DNA of 64,000 nucleotides from assembly GCF_009363655.1 (NCBI RefSeq), contig NZ_CP045393.1, positions 3,038,001 through 3,102,000 of the forward strand, given 5' to 3'. Below are positions 36,302-45,670 of this stretch, piece by piece. This DNA is from Roseovarius sp. THAF27. GTDB lineage: Bacteria > Pseudomonadota > Alphaproteobacteria > Rhodobacterales > Rhodobacteraceae. Under the pieces are notes generated by a model, which was not told where the DNA came from, did no database searches, and saw nothing but the letters and a program-made list of their open reading frames with translations. The translations under genes were made by a program, and so were the position numbers. Within the stretch, counting starts at the first letter, position 1. Each line of letters begins with the position of its first letter.

Positions 36302-38203
36302 ATGGATCAAAGACCTGGCACCATCGCCGAATGCCTCGACTGGGGAGAGGCCCACATGAACCCAAAAATCCGCAACGACGCCAAACTTTGTCGGCACATC
36401 ATCGCATTCCGGGGCCTTAACGAGAGTGATCTGGAAACGCTACCGGCTTCGGTAAAAGATTACCTCACGTCTGTTGGTCCAAGGTACCGGAAGACTGATC
36501 GAAACTTGCTGCGCGACCTCGAAACAGCCGCGCTTTCGCACGACAGTTACAAACAATACCAGAGGGGTGGAAAGCGCCTTATCGAAGCGTTCACCGGCGA
36601 AGCTGATAAGCGAAAGGAGCGCGCCTCCCGTTCTGATGGTTGGTTTGATCTGGAAGAGCGGCTCACGGCCCTCGTCGACGCAGGTCTCGAGCCTCACCAA
36701 AGCTTTGCATCATTTACACGGCTGAAGGACAACTGTCGCAAACTCGAGATAGACGTCCGAGACCTGCATCCCGACTATACGGAACAGTTGAAGGAGGTCT
36801 GCTATACTCAGAACGAGTGGTCGAGCGTCAAGAAAGCAATCGGGTTTCTTGATCGATTGCGCCAGCACCGCATACTATTGGACTTTCTTCCCCCAAAAGC
36901 CTTTGGCGCAATTGACCAGAGGTGGCGGCGCCATTTCGCTATTCCAGATCAAATCTCAGGCGAGATTAATAATTGGGTTGATATCGCGGCGAGAACACAG
37001 GTTCCCAAGGGTTACGAGAAGCACAGTCGGCCTTTGAGCAAAAAGAGTCGTGACGCGTACCGAGCGGCACTAAGAAACTATGTGTCAACGGCTCAAGAAC
37101 TGGGAGAGGGCGACCTCAGCTACTTAGATACGGCAGAAGAATTGTTTACGAAGGAGATCTTCGACGATGTTCTGGAGTATTGGATCGCACTATCTGGGCA
37201 GCCTGGCTCTCTCTCGTTCAGGTCAATTTCAAGCTACGTCTCCAAGATCCGACTTACATTGACGCGAACCGGCCGTTCCGCGCTGCCAGAGTACATACTG
37301 GGAGTTGAGAAAGTTAACTCGGCGCTGGAGGAAGGCCGCAACGCCGGCGAACGGATGTCCCCCAAAGTCGAGAAATGGTGCACCAGCCTCGTGGTTGATG
37401 ACAACAAGATTGAGACCTTTGAGACCCAGCACCATGTCTACTTCAAGAAAGCCAAAGCTGCCCTACGCGAAGCCAAGCGCGAAGGGTTCAGACTTCAAGA
37501 GTTAATCCAGCCGGAGGCCATGAGAAAGTTGCCAGACACAAAAAGGCGAAGGGCGCGCAAGATACTGCGCCGGGCGAAACTATTCGGCACCCTGGCCGCT
37601 TACGCAGCGATCGAACTTGAGGGGGCGCCTTTTCGGAAAACAAACACACTGAATCTCGAAATCCGCGGCAAGGACCGAACACTTTTTGATCATTCCACCT
37701 CGACCGATCCTTTCTTCGAGATCCAGATCCCGAACAAGTTCCTTAAGAATGGCGAGTACCTCACACAGCGGGGCGAAGAACTCCCGCCTATCCAAATCCG
37801 AAGCCACGTGGCGCAAGATCTTGGTGTCGATATATTGTCGTTTTTTCTGCGTGAGATCCGACCACTCTTTCTCGGGGCTAATCGCGGCAATAAGCTTTTT
37901 CCAGCAAACCACCGAAAGACAAATGCCCTCTCCACAAAGACGTTTGACCTCTGGCTCATGGAGGGATCGACGGAACTCGGAATTCCGATGACATCACACA
38001 ACTTTCGTCACGGCTACGTCTCGATTCAATACAATGACGATCCGAACTGCTTGTCGGACGTTGCAATCATCCTTGGAGACAAGGTCGATACCCTGCGCAA
38101 ATACTACGCATTCCTCGACAAGCGTCGAACCGTCCAAACGCTTCAAAGAGATATTTCCAAACGGCGCGCCGCACGTCGCGTCCCAGAGATGCAACCTGTT
38201 TGA
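36302..38203 (+). CDS. Large tyrosine-recombinase-like protein (633 aa)
   Basis: The C-terminal third has the tyrosine-recombinase catalytic set: Arg in AAIELEGAPFRKTNTLNLEI, Lys near IQIPNKFLKNGE, TSHNFRHGYVSIQYNDDP giving HxxRH, then ILGDKVDTLRKYYAFLD with the Tyr nucleophile. The N-terminal 400 residues are helical with a SAM-like core-binding region around LSKKSRDAYRAALRNYVSTA, much longer than phage integrases. All catalytic residues are visible, so it should be an active strand-transfer enzyme. 21 bp separate it from the next recombinase gene. Confidence 0.75.
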   Translation: MDQRPGTIAECLDWGEAHMNPKIRNDAKLCRHIIAFRGLNESDLETLPASVKDYLTSVGPRYRKTDRNLLRDLETAALSHDSYKQYQRGGKRLIEAFTGEADKRKERASRSDGWFDLEERLTALVDAGLEPHQSFASFTRLKDNCRKLEIDVRDLHPDYTEQLKEVCYTQNEWSSVKKAIGFLDRLRQHRILLDFLPPKAFGAIDQRWRRHFAIPDQISGEINNWVDIAARTQVPKGYEKHSRPLSKKSRDAYRAALRNYVSTAQELGEGDLSYLDTAEELFTKEIFDDVLEYWIALSGQPGSLSFRSISSYVSKIRLTLTRTGRSALPEYILGVEKVNSALEEGRNAGERMSPKVEKWCTSLVVDDNKIETFETQHHVYFKKAKAALREAKREGFRLQELIQPEAMRKLPDTKRRRARKILRRAKLFGTLAAYAAIELEGAPFRKTNTLNLEIRGKDRTLFDHSTSTDPFFEIQIPNKFLKNGEYLTQRGEELPPIQIRSHVAQDLGVDILSFFLREIRPLFLGANRGNKLFPANHRKTNALSTKTFDLWLMEGSTELGIPMTSHNFRHGYVSIQYNDDPNCLSDVAIILGDKVDTLRKYYAFLDKRRTVQTLQRDISKRRAARRVPEMQPV

Positions 38204-38224
38204 TATCATCGGAGTCCGCTACTC

Positions 38225-39739
38225 ATGTCCACCCGAACAAGCATTTTGTCCAAGACACGCTGGCAACCATTGCTCGACAAACCAGGCTTAATTGATCTCT
38301 CTACGTCAGTCTTGTTCGCCGCGGACGATTTCTTCGACTTCGCGACGGAGAAAAGGATCGTCAGCCCAACTCCAGAGCATTTCGCTAACTGGGCAATACG
38401 CGCGCCTGAGAAATCGAGAATGGTCGAACTTGAAAAACTGGCAGACGCTATGAACATCATCGCGCCCAATTTGGTCGGTCACATTCATGATGCTGCAACC
38501 TTGCTGGATAGAGCGCAGCCGGAAGAGGCGCAGTCGAGTGGTACTGCGAGCGAACCGGAAGCATCCGCTAACACGAGATCTCAATCCGACTTCAGCCGCC
38601 AAACCGCAACATCCTGGGATCCAATTGCCCCCCCGTCTCGAAGAGCTCCACGTGCAAGGTCCGTGTCGTTGGAGCCCTCGGAACTTCCAGAGGCCTGGAA
38701 GGAAACACTGAGAAGAATGGCGCGCGGGTTATCCAAAGGTGGTGTGCGTGCACCATCTCACGAAGTGATCAAAAGGATGCGCGAGAAGCTGTGTCAATTC
38801 TCTTGGGCGGCACAAAAACACGGCCTAAACATCGAAATAACTCAGCAAACCGTAGACATCTTCGACCAGGAACTTACTGAGCGATGCCGCCAAGGCAAAA
38901 ACGGTTTGCGATGGGCCACGATACGCGCATCATATGAAGAACTTCACCGATTTGCCCGTTACCGATCCACAACTGAGGACGCTATCGAATACCTGGCCAC
39001 GCGCCTACGCATGGTGGAGCATTTTGAAAGTGGTCAGAAAGCTCTTAAGTTTTTCGAGTTGGCACGCACTGGAAATACAACGCTAAAGATACTCGATCTT
39101 GCAGACGATCTTCTGACTGCGTCGAAACACCTAAATACGCCAAGGCGACGCCACGAAGGACGCAATCAAGCCGCCATACTCGGAATTTACAGTGTAGCGC
39201 CACTTCGCAACGCATCCGCTAAACTCGTGTTCGGAAAGTCACTCTACTGGGATCATGATCTCTGGGTCATTGATACGATGATTTCCAAGACACGAGCCCG
39301 ACGCCCTGAAAGGTTCGTGTTCCCACTGGAACCCGAATACGGAAAATTCATTGATGCACTATTGCTCGGAGATCAACCGCAGCGCCGCTTGCCATTCGAA
39401 CGCCAGAAAGCTTTGTCGAACCAGCGGCCTCTCTTTGTTCACCATGGAGGCCGGCCAAAAGCTGACAGCTATATCTCCAGAAAGTTCAAAGAAGTCACGG
39501 ACAATAGCTTCACCACATTGCGGACGATGCTTCATACTGATCTGGGCGTGGAGCACGGCGAGCACGGAACACTTATGGCAATGATCGCAACCCATCAAAA
39601 CAGTGCAAAAACCGCAGAAAAGTACAAAATGGATTCTGTTGGAATTGCGGCCAGTTTGCGATGCCAGTTGCGCGCGCGCAGGCGGCGTGAAAGAGTCCAA
39701 TACGGACCACTTGAAGAAGAAGGCAAAAAGCGGAATTAG
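38225..39739 (+). CDS. Second tyrosine-recombinase-like protein (504 aa), degenerate active site
   Basis: The C-terminal half resembles tyrosine recombinases: AAILGIYSVAPLRNASAKLV carries the first Arg, MISKTRARRPERFVFPL the beta-hairpin Lys, and TTLRTMLHTDLG ... MIATHQNSAKTAEKYK the HxxR/GH/Tyr region. The first His of HxxR reads Thr and the GH motif is THQ, so it may be a regulatory or asymmetric partner of the 633-aa enzyme. The N-terminal 150 residues are unrecognised. A/T content is visibly higher than in the core genes to the right. Confidence 0.6.
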   Translation: MSTRTSILSKTRWQPLLDKPGLIDLSTSVLFAADDFFDFATEKRIVSPTPEHFANWAIRAPEKSRMVELEKLADAMNIIAPNLVGHIHDAATLLDRAQPEEAQSSGTASEPEASANTRSQSDFSRQTATSWDPIAPPSRRAPRARSVSLEPSELPEAWKETLRRMARGLSKGGVRAPSHEVIKRMREKLCQFSWAAQKHGLNIEITQQTVDIFDQELTERCRQGKNGLRWATIRASYEELHRFARYRSTTEDAIEYLATRLRMVEHFESGQKALKFFELARTGNTTLKILDLADDLLTASKHLNTPRRRHEGRNQAAILGIYSVAPLRNASAKLVFGKSLYWDHDLWVIDTMISKTRARRPERFVFPLEPEYGKFIDALLLGDQPQRRLPFERQKALSNQRPLFVHHGGRPKADSYISRKFKEVTDNSFTTLRTMLHTDLGVEHGEHGTLMAMIATHQNSAKTAEKYKMDSVGIAASLRCQLRARRRRERVQYGPLEEEGKKRN

Positions 39740-40037
39740 GATCAGCTTCTACTGGTTCAGAATAGCTCGGCAATGGAAGCGGGTCGCTTGCCAACGCAGC
39801 CCTTCGCATACCGTGGTACAAACGAACGCTCATGAAGCCCGAAGCGCAGTTACCGCTCCGAGCCCTTCCTACTGTGCCGCGCCGGAGTAATTTTTCACGC
39901 TCAGCCAGACGCTCGTTTTCTTGAACGGCCCTCTGCGGTCATTCACAAGATTGGCCATAGCTGAATCACAGCTTCCCTGAACCGGTCCTTCGCCGAACCT
40001 GCATCACCGCAGTCGTTGCCAGTGGTGTTTTCCCGGT
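39740..40037. other. Intergenic, no feature recognised
   Basis: About 300 bp after the recombinase module. A possible site for the element's own attachment sequence, but no repeat was recognised. Confidence 0.35.
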
Positions 40038-40301
40038 CTAAGTTTCGTGCCAGTCTCTGATGGCGCGGCAGAGATCGCTCATAGCCATCCCGGTCCTCAT
40101 TCCACTACTCAGAAACGGAATATTTTCAGTGAAAATCGGCTCACTTTCGCCGTCCGCAACAAAGTGAATCACACCAGTTTCGTTGTCTTCGTCCTTGATA
40201 AATGTCCAGACGCCGAGATACTCGCCATCGCGCGTCACAACGTCACCGCGCTCGACGTCGCTTTCAAAACCAACGAGATTGATTGGGTATGTGAGTTCCA
40301 T
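40038..40301 (-). CDS. Hypothetical small protein
   Basis: 87 aa from ATG 40301 (an ATG at 40364 is also in frame). Reads MELTYPINLVGFESDVERGD, YLGVWTFIKDEDNETGVIHF and ends IRDWHET. A compact, mostly beta protein with plausible composition; no family recognised and no strong ribosome site. Confidence 0.45.
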   Translation of the reverse strand: MELTYPINLVGFESDVERGDVVTRDGEYLGVWTFIKDEDNETGVIHFVADGESEPIFTENIPFLSSGMRTGMAMSDLCRAIRDWHET

Positions 40302-40518
40302 GACCGCAAGATACTGTGCCACAACGAACATGCAACGCCTCAGTGACCTGGCCTGGGCAATCACACGTTCACTTGCGGCCCATACCCGGCATTCAACTTA
40401 GCAAAGACATGCTGCCGTGCGGAACGTCAAACCGGTCATTTGGCGCGACCGCGAAAAAAAATTTTCGGCCAACTTCTGCGTTTGCCCAACTGCGCGCTTC
40501 GTTGATTTTTGTGAGAAT

Positions 40519-42633
40519 CTATTCCCAAACTGAGACGTTTCTGAAAACCGCCCGCGCAGGAAGCGATCTTTCGTTGACCCGCCCCGCGAGGTCTGTTGAG
40601 CTGGAAGCCCAGAGATTTGCATGGAGGCGCATTGGTAGATGGGGGATCGGAGTAGGATCCCAGCTGACACGCTCATGAAGAACCTTGCCGTCGACCGACC
40701 ATGCTATCATGCCCGGACGCCAGTCGATAACATAGTGGTGGAACTCCGCGGTGGCGTCAAAGCCGAGATCTATCCGGCAAGGTGCACCACGGTAGCCGTA
40801 GGCCATCGCCATCCCTTCGTCACCGGGGTTGAAGTAGACGTTGACGATCATGACACCTGGGTCGTTTCCTGGAAATTCGACGTCGATCTCCTGCCGCGGC
40901 GCACTTCGATGCAAGAAAAATCCGGTCACGAGGCCGGCTCCGCGAGCAGCTCTGATTTCTGCCTCGAATCGTCCATATTCGAATGAGCGTGCGGACGCGA
41001 ATGCTCCAGAGCGGTATGACTTTTCTCCTTTCTTGTCCTTCTCGATCAACAGGTGTGTTCCTTCTTCGTTGGAGGTGATCCCTTCCTTTGCGAAGGAGGC
41101 CAGGTTGCCAGGAAAGGTTTCCACCAAGCCGGTGAACGAGGTCGTCGCTGTCTTCATTGATGCGCGAATGAGAAGGTCGCCTGTGAAATTCAGGGAGCGT
41201 TCAACAGGAATCCGCGGTTGCCAGCCGCTATCCAGTGGAAGCACCCACGGAGAGCCGTCGAGGTGGGTTCGCTTCACCGGGCTTGGCTCGTCATCTGACC
41301 AATCGCCGCCTTTGCGATCGTCGCGAAATAGCCTGGCGCTCCGCGCGGCTCCTTCTGGGAAGACCTCTGGCGGAATTGGCAGATCGAGCAGGGTACAGAG
41401 CGGTTTCCATGTCTTACCCTCGGGCCCGCAACCGTCAAGAACTACAAATTTCGATACGGGTAGGCTACCGGTGTCCAATCCGTCTCGGTGGGCTGTGCCT
41501 GCCTCCATAATGAACTTCACGTTGGGCCTGCCTATCGTTGCCGCAAATGCGGTCGACATAAGTGGCACGTCAACCAGGGCGTCGAATTGCAGAGTGAGAT
41601 CGGCGAGTTCATCCGACGAAAGGCTCTTTTCGTCGCCGTCAAAGACGCGGACTCTTAGGCCAAGCATCGAAAGCGCCATCGCCAATCCTTCCCGGTCGCC
41701 ACCGGCGGTCCAAGCCAGCACCGGCCCCGCAGAAGTCCGCTCGGGCGGCATCGGACCCGCGCCGGCATCGACGATCCCGGCGCGGGCAAGGTAGGGCAGA
41801 ACGGAATAGCAGTTGTCTGAGGCGCAATCCCGTCTCTGGAGTATCGCAGGCGATGAGAGAGCAAGCGCGCCCAGCTCTTGAAACCTATAGTTCATCCACA
41901 TGTCGACGGGGCCAGTGACCGGCATTGCGCGAAGCAGCGCCGCGGCGCCTTCGCGAGACAGCACGTAGCCAGAGAGAAACCAGAGCCCGCGAACGGGCCG
42001 GAAGAGTGCGTCACACGGGTCAGCGCGCTCGGCTGTGTCTCCGGCATCCTCGTATGAGAGATAGAGTAAGCGCGGTCCACCTTCTTCGCGGCACCGTTCG
42101 AGGGCCGCGCGCCAGCCGCGCTCGATGGTCTCGGCTGCGCGTGGCGTGAACCAGACATCGTCCTCGAGAACCAAGACGTAATCGTGCTGGCCCGTCGCGA
42201 TGACCTTCCACGCTTCGATATGCGACCTTGCGACCGCGACCTCCTGGCGCGTCATGCGGACAGGCTCGTCCGCGCTGAAGCAAGCTTCCAGTCGCGTATC
42301 CGGTTGGACGTGGAACTGGTCACCCAGACGGTAATTCGGGTCGACATCAGCCGTGGCGGCAACGGCGCGACCGTCGCGGGCATCCACCGACGCGAGCCGT
42401 GTCGCAATGGAAGTGAGAGGGGCTCCGTCAAAGGTTTGGAGGCGACCGAGTTCGCGGAGCATTCCGCGCCACCTTGCCGGCTGTCGATCAAGATTCAAGA
42501 TCAGGATGGACTCAATCCTGTGTGGACACGGTCCGAACGCAGGGATCCGGCCGCCCGGCAGTCTGGTTGCTGCGGCGCGAGCGGCGCGGAAGGTCCAGAG
42601 GCGAAACATTCCTGAAGCTCTTTGGAGGTTCAT
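40519..42633 (-). CDS. Three-domain protein: GT25 glycosyltransferase / sulfotransferase-like / GH16
   Basis: 704 aa from ATG 42633 (GGGAG upstream; a longer start would overlap the previous gene). Residues about 40-285 are a GT25 (LPS glycosyltransferase) domain: SILILNLDRQPARW, VARSHIEAWKV and YVLVLEDDVWF at 152-162. Residues about 300-440 resemble a P-loop sulfotransferase whose nucleotide loop is degenerate (WTAGGDREGLAMALSMLGLR) but whose end WKPLCTLLDLPIPPEVFP is typical. Residues about 480-704 are a GH16 lichenase/laminarinase-like domain with catalytic EIDVEF at 582-587. No signal peptide. Probably builds or trims an extracellular glycan with the upstream transferases. I know no such fusion. 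Confidence 0.75.
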   Translation of the reverse strand: MNLQRASGMFRLWTFRAARAAATRLPGGRIPAFGPCPHRIESILILNLDRQPARWRGMLRELGRLQTFDGAPLTSIATRLASVDARDGRAVAATADVDPNYRLGDQFHVQPDTRLEACFSADEPVRMTRQEVAVARSHIEAWKVIATGQHDYVLVLEDDVWFTPRAAETIERGWRAALERCREEGGPRLLYLSYEDAGDTAERADPCDALFRPVRGLWFLSGYVLSREGAAALLRAMPVTGPVDMWMNYRFQELGALALSSPAILQRRDCASDNCYSVLPYLARAGIVDAGAGPMPPERTSAGPVLAWTAGGDREGLAMALSMLGLRVRVFDGDEKSLSSDELADLTLQFDALVDVPLMSTAFAATIGRPNVKFIMEAGTAHRDGLDTGSLPVSKFVVLDGCGPEGKTWKPLCTLLDLPIPPEVFPEGAARSARLFRDDRKGGDWSDDEPSPVKRTHLDGSPWVLPLDSGWQPRIPVERSLNFTGDLLIRASMKTATTSFTGLVETFPGNLASFAKEGITSNEEGTHLLIEKDKKGEKSYRSGAFASARSFEYGRFEAEIRAARGAGLVTGFFLHRSAPRQEIDVEFPGNDPGVMIVNVYFNPGDEGMAMAYGYRGAPCRIDLGFDATAEFHHYVIDWRPGMIAWSVDGKVLHERVSWDPTPIPHLPMRLHANLWASSSTDLAGRVNERSLPARAVFRNVSVWE

Positions 42634-42649
42634 AGGTCGCTCCCGGGCC

Positions 42650-43483
42650 TCAGTTAGCTTCCATGTAGCGCCAATTGCGCGCATCGTTACGATAAGAAAG
42701 GTGCCAGCGGGTCTCTGCGATGGCCTCCCAGTCGCGGAGAATCTCGAAGTCGAGAGGTGATCCGGCGGCGATTAGGTCGTGCGCATGGGCAGCCAACGCG
42801 GCCGTTAGGTTTCCGGGACCTGTCGTCGCTTGGATCGCGGGGTATGGCTCGTCCCCGAGTAGCCGATCAGTTGCACGGGCAAGTGCGCTTCGAATGACTG
42901 GATGACCCGCGGGCGCCGCAATTGGATTGTTATTGACATAGAAAATGCGTTCGGCGGTGGGGAGATCCGCGCGCCAGATCTCGGCGGTCGGCACCATCCC
43001 GGCTTTCGGAATATCGTAACACAGCGGCTGAACTTTCAATCGACCATCGCCGAACAACTCCGTCCACCCGTCACCGACCAACACATCGTCTGTATCCACG
43101 TAGAGTCCGCCCTCCCAGAGGACGACACACATTCGCAGATAATCGCTGCGCATAGCGGGGTGTCGGCAGCACTCGAATGCCGACCGCTCACGAGTACCGA
43201 ACCGTTCGGCGATGTAGGCTGCGGCGCTCGTATCGCCGAACATACGCATCTGGAAACCTTCATCGGCGAGACTGTCCCAACTCGCGATGCAGTCGCGAAC
43301 ATCGCTCGGCAGGTCGCTCGGGTCGTGCCAGTATTGAATCAGTGTCCGAGGCACCTCTCTCGAGAATGGCGGCTCTCCGGCATCGTGAGTGTCGGGGCTC
43401 TGTAGAACATGCAGGGTAAGGTCTCGGATAAATTCAGAACGAAGTGTATCGTCCTCTTCAAATCCTGGCGGATAAGTGCGCAT
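42650..43483 (-). CDS. GT32-like glycosyltransferase (DXD motif)
   Basis: 277 aa. VPRTLIQYWHDPSDLP at the start, ERSAFECCRHPAMRSDYLRM and LWEGGLYVDTDDVLVGDGW with the DXD metal site are the signature of the Gly_transf_sug/GT32 (Och1/capsular) family. It transfers a sugar from a nucleotide sugar to a surface glycan. It lies between the carbamoyltransferase and the GT25/GH16 fusion on the same strand, 16 bp before the latter. Confidence 0.85.
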   Translation of the reverse strand: MRTYPPGFEEDDTLRSEFIRDLTLHVLQSPDTHDAGEPPFSREVPRTLIQYWHDPSDLPSDVRDCIASWDSLADEGFQMRMFGDTSAAAYIAERFGTRERSAFECCRHPAMRSDYLRMCVVLWEGGLYVDTDDVLVGDGWTELFGDGRLKVQPLCYDIPKAGMVPTAEIWRADLPTAERIFYVNNNPIAAPAGHPVIRSALARATDRLLGDEPYPAIQATTGPGNLTAALAAHAHDLIAAGSPLDFEILRDWEAIAETRWHLSYRNDARNWRYMEAN

Positions 43484-43558
43484 TGTGCGTGCGTCCTTTT
43501 GGGTCCAGTGTTTGAGTAAGGCGGTGTCGACTGCGTTTTCGAGGTCCGAACTGACGTG

Positions 43559-45196
43559 TCACCCTGCTTTGGCCCCGCTTGCGGCCTGATGGGTAAACTT
43601 CGCGAGATAGTCCTGATAGCGCTGCGAGCTTTTCAAGAGATGTGCCCGCCCGTCGACCACAAATCCGTCAAGACCATGCTGGACGGTGTAGGCGTCGAGG
43701 TCCCGAATATTGTTGATGAAGCCCTTCCCACTGAAGTTCAGTGAGGTATTGCACAATACTCCATAGCCTGTGCGAGCCTTGAAGGCGACGAGCAGACTAT
43801 GAAGGTTCTTATTTGAGGCGGGCGTGACCGTCTGAAGTCGAGCGGTGTGGTTCACGTGGGTAACCGCAGCCAGCGCGTCCGTAGTGACCTTGTATGTGTA
43901 GAGCATGTAGGGGCTCTCATTCTGGCAGCCGAAGCACCGATCAGCGTCCTCGCTTAGACAGACAGGCGCAATTGGACGGAACTGCTCGCGTTGCTTTATG
44001 GTATTCAGGCGCTCCCTGGTGCCGTCGTGAAACGGAGCGGCAATGATCGACCTGTTGCCGAGTGCGCGCGGACCAATTTCATAACGACCGCTCACCCATC
44101 CAAGCACGAGGTCGTTGGTCAGCAGTTCCGCTATTTCGTCATGGCCTATCGAGCGGATATCGTATCGTCCGTAATCGATATCGCCCTCGGACTGAAATGA
44201 AAGCCCAGAGTAAACGTCCCACTCGATCTTCGGATTTCCGGTGAAGTAGAACTGAGCATCAATTGCAGTGCCGATGGCGGAACCGGAATCGTTTGCAACA
44301 GGTGGCACGAAAACATCGGAGAAGAAGCCGGTCTCCTTCCACTTGGTGTTCCAGTCGCAGTTCAAGCCACAGCCACCGGCGATCAAGAGGGGTAAGTTAG
44401 GCTTCAGATTTTCCCTCGCAAAGCGATAGAAGGTTTCGAAGATCGCGTCACTGTAGATGCCGGCGAAGTTGCGAAACTCCGGATCGTCGAGCCCGGCGTT
44501 ATAGTGTACTGCGCCTGTGACATCCTCGTTAGAACTTAACTCCCTGAACGGGCCATCGAGGAGGAATTCAAGTAACTTGCGCTCCTCGGCCGTCGGGACA
44601 CTGCGAGTAGAAAACGATGCGAGAGCCATCAGCTTCCCCGCGTCTGAAAAGCCAGGAAGGCGACCGTCTTTAGGGAAATTTGGGTCGGCAAAGCCATAAA
44701 TCTGGCCATAGCGGTTGCCCGGTTGGTTCATGACGTCCGCGAGATGAGTGATGTTGAGGTCGGCATCGATTTCGTAGAAAGCTCCGATCGCACCCTCCCA
44801 AACAAGCGCATAGCATGGCGCGCCGGTTGGGAGCGGCGACATACCATATGCGCACAGGATATGAGACCGTTCGTGAGAAGACGAAAAGTATCGGATATTC
44901 TTCTTCAGAAAACGCTGCTCAGCAACGAGAATGGCATCTTGCGTAATACCCCGGTAGCCAGCGTTGCTCGGTGATCCGTGCATGAATTCGTGATGATCGC
45001 TTGGCCACCAGCCTCCCTTGCATATTACATCCGGGATTCCTTCCAATTCACCGATCGCATTGAAAACGTCAGGCCCAGACAATGGCGAGTATCGGTATTT
45101 GGAGTCTTTCTCCGTCTCGATTGATGTCTCCAACCGGCCGTCCGAGAGATAGGCGATCGCGCCATCATGGCCCGGATTGTAGGATAGGATTTTCAA
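43559..45196 (-). CDS. Carbamoyltransferase (NodU/CmcH/TobZ family)
   Basis: 545 aa. N-terminal Kae1-like actin-fold domain beginning MKILSYNPGHDGAIAYLSDG, with metal-binding His in SSSHERSHILCAYGM, and the YrdC-independent C-terminal domain with WVSGRYEIGPRALGNRSIIA and FNTSLNFSGKGF-like NTSLNFSGKGFINN. The family transfers carbamoyl from carbamoyl phosphate, via carbamoyl-AMP, to a sugar or antibiotic hydroxyl. First gene of the three-gene glycan cluster, so the acceptor is probably a sugar in that glycan. Confidence 0.9.
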   Translation of the reverse strand: MKILSYNPGHDGAIAYLSDGRLETSIETEKDSKYRYSPLSGPDVFNAIGELEGIPDVICKGGWWPSDHHEFMHGSPSNAGYRGITQDAILVAEQRFLKKNIRYFSSSHERSHILCAYGMSPLPTGAPCYALVWEGAIGAFYEIDADLNITHLADVMNQPGNRYGQIYGFADPNFPKDGRLPGFSDAGKLMALASFSTRSVPTAEERKLLEFLLDGPFRELSSNEDVTGAVHYNAGLDDPEFRNFAGIYSDAIFETFYRFARENLKPNLPLLIAGGCGLNCDWNTKWKETGFFSDVFVPPVANDSGSAIGTAIDAQFYFTGNPKIEWDVYSGLSFQSEGDIDYGRYDIRSIGHDEIAELLTNDLVLGWVSGRYEIGPRALGNRSIIAAPFHDGTRERLNTIKQREQFRPIAPVCLSEDADRCFGCQNESPYMLYTYKVTTDALAAVTHVNHTARLQTVTPASNKNLHSLLVAFKARTGYGVLCNTSLNFSGKGFINNIRDLDAYTVQHGLDGFVVDGRAHLLKSSQRYQDYLAKFTHQAASGAKAG

Positions 45197-45670
45197 CTAT
45201 TAGGACCCCTGGTAAGCCAATATGCGAAACTAAGCCCATCAAGTCGATTGTATTGGGCTAAAACAAAGCTTTCTGTTCAACGCCTCCGCTGCAACGGTGG
45301 ACATGCTAAAGATGTCTCTTGGCAGGTCAATGTCTGCCTCGGACGGCAGCGTTCGGTATCATTTCGTCGCAGCGAACGACCGCTTCCCGCCCCGACTTAT
45401 CGGGTCGCCGCAAATGGCCCAGACCTGCCATTCGATGTGCGGCCCGTCGCCGCGGTGCAGCTTCCCCTAAGCGGACATCCATGGAGGAACACAGCGGAGC
45501 CAGGGACTCCGAGGTCGGCAGTTCGGGACGGAGCTGGCGTTCGCTACACTGTGCATCAAGTTCCTTTACGGTTGACCAATCCACGCCCGCGAAGCGAATA
45601 GCCAGATATCACTCGCAGGTCGGCAGGAGTGAGGATAAGGTTGGAGGGACTATTCGTCGAAGGGGGCTCG
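45197..45670. other. Intergenic with GCAGCGAACG-type sequence
   Basis: About 470 bp without a credible gene. It contains GCAGCGAACGACCGCTT near 45367 and CTAAGCGGACATCC near 45469, short opposed sequences that also occur in part near 51574. I have seen such motifs in intergenic DNA of Rhodobacteraceae, function unknown. Confidence 0.4.
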
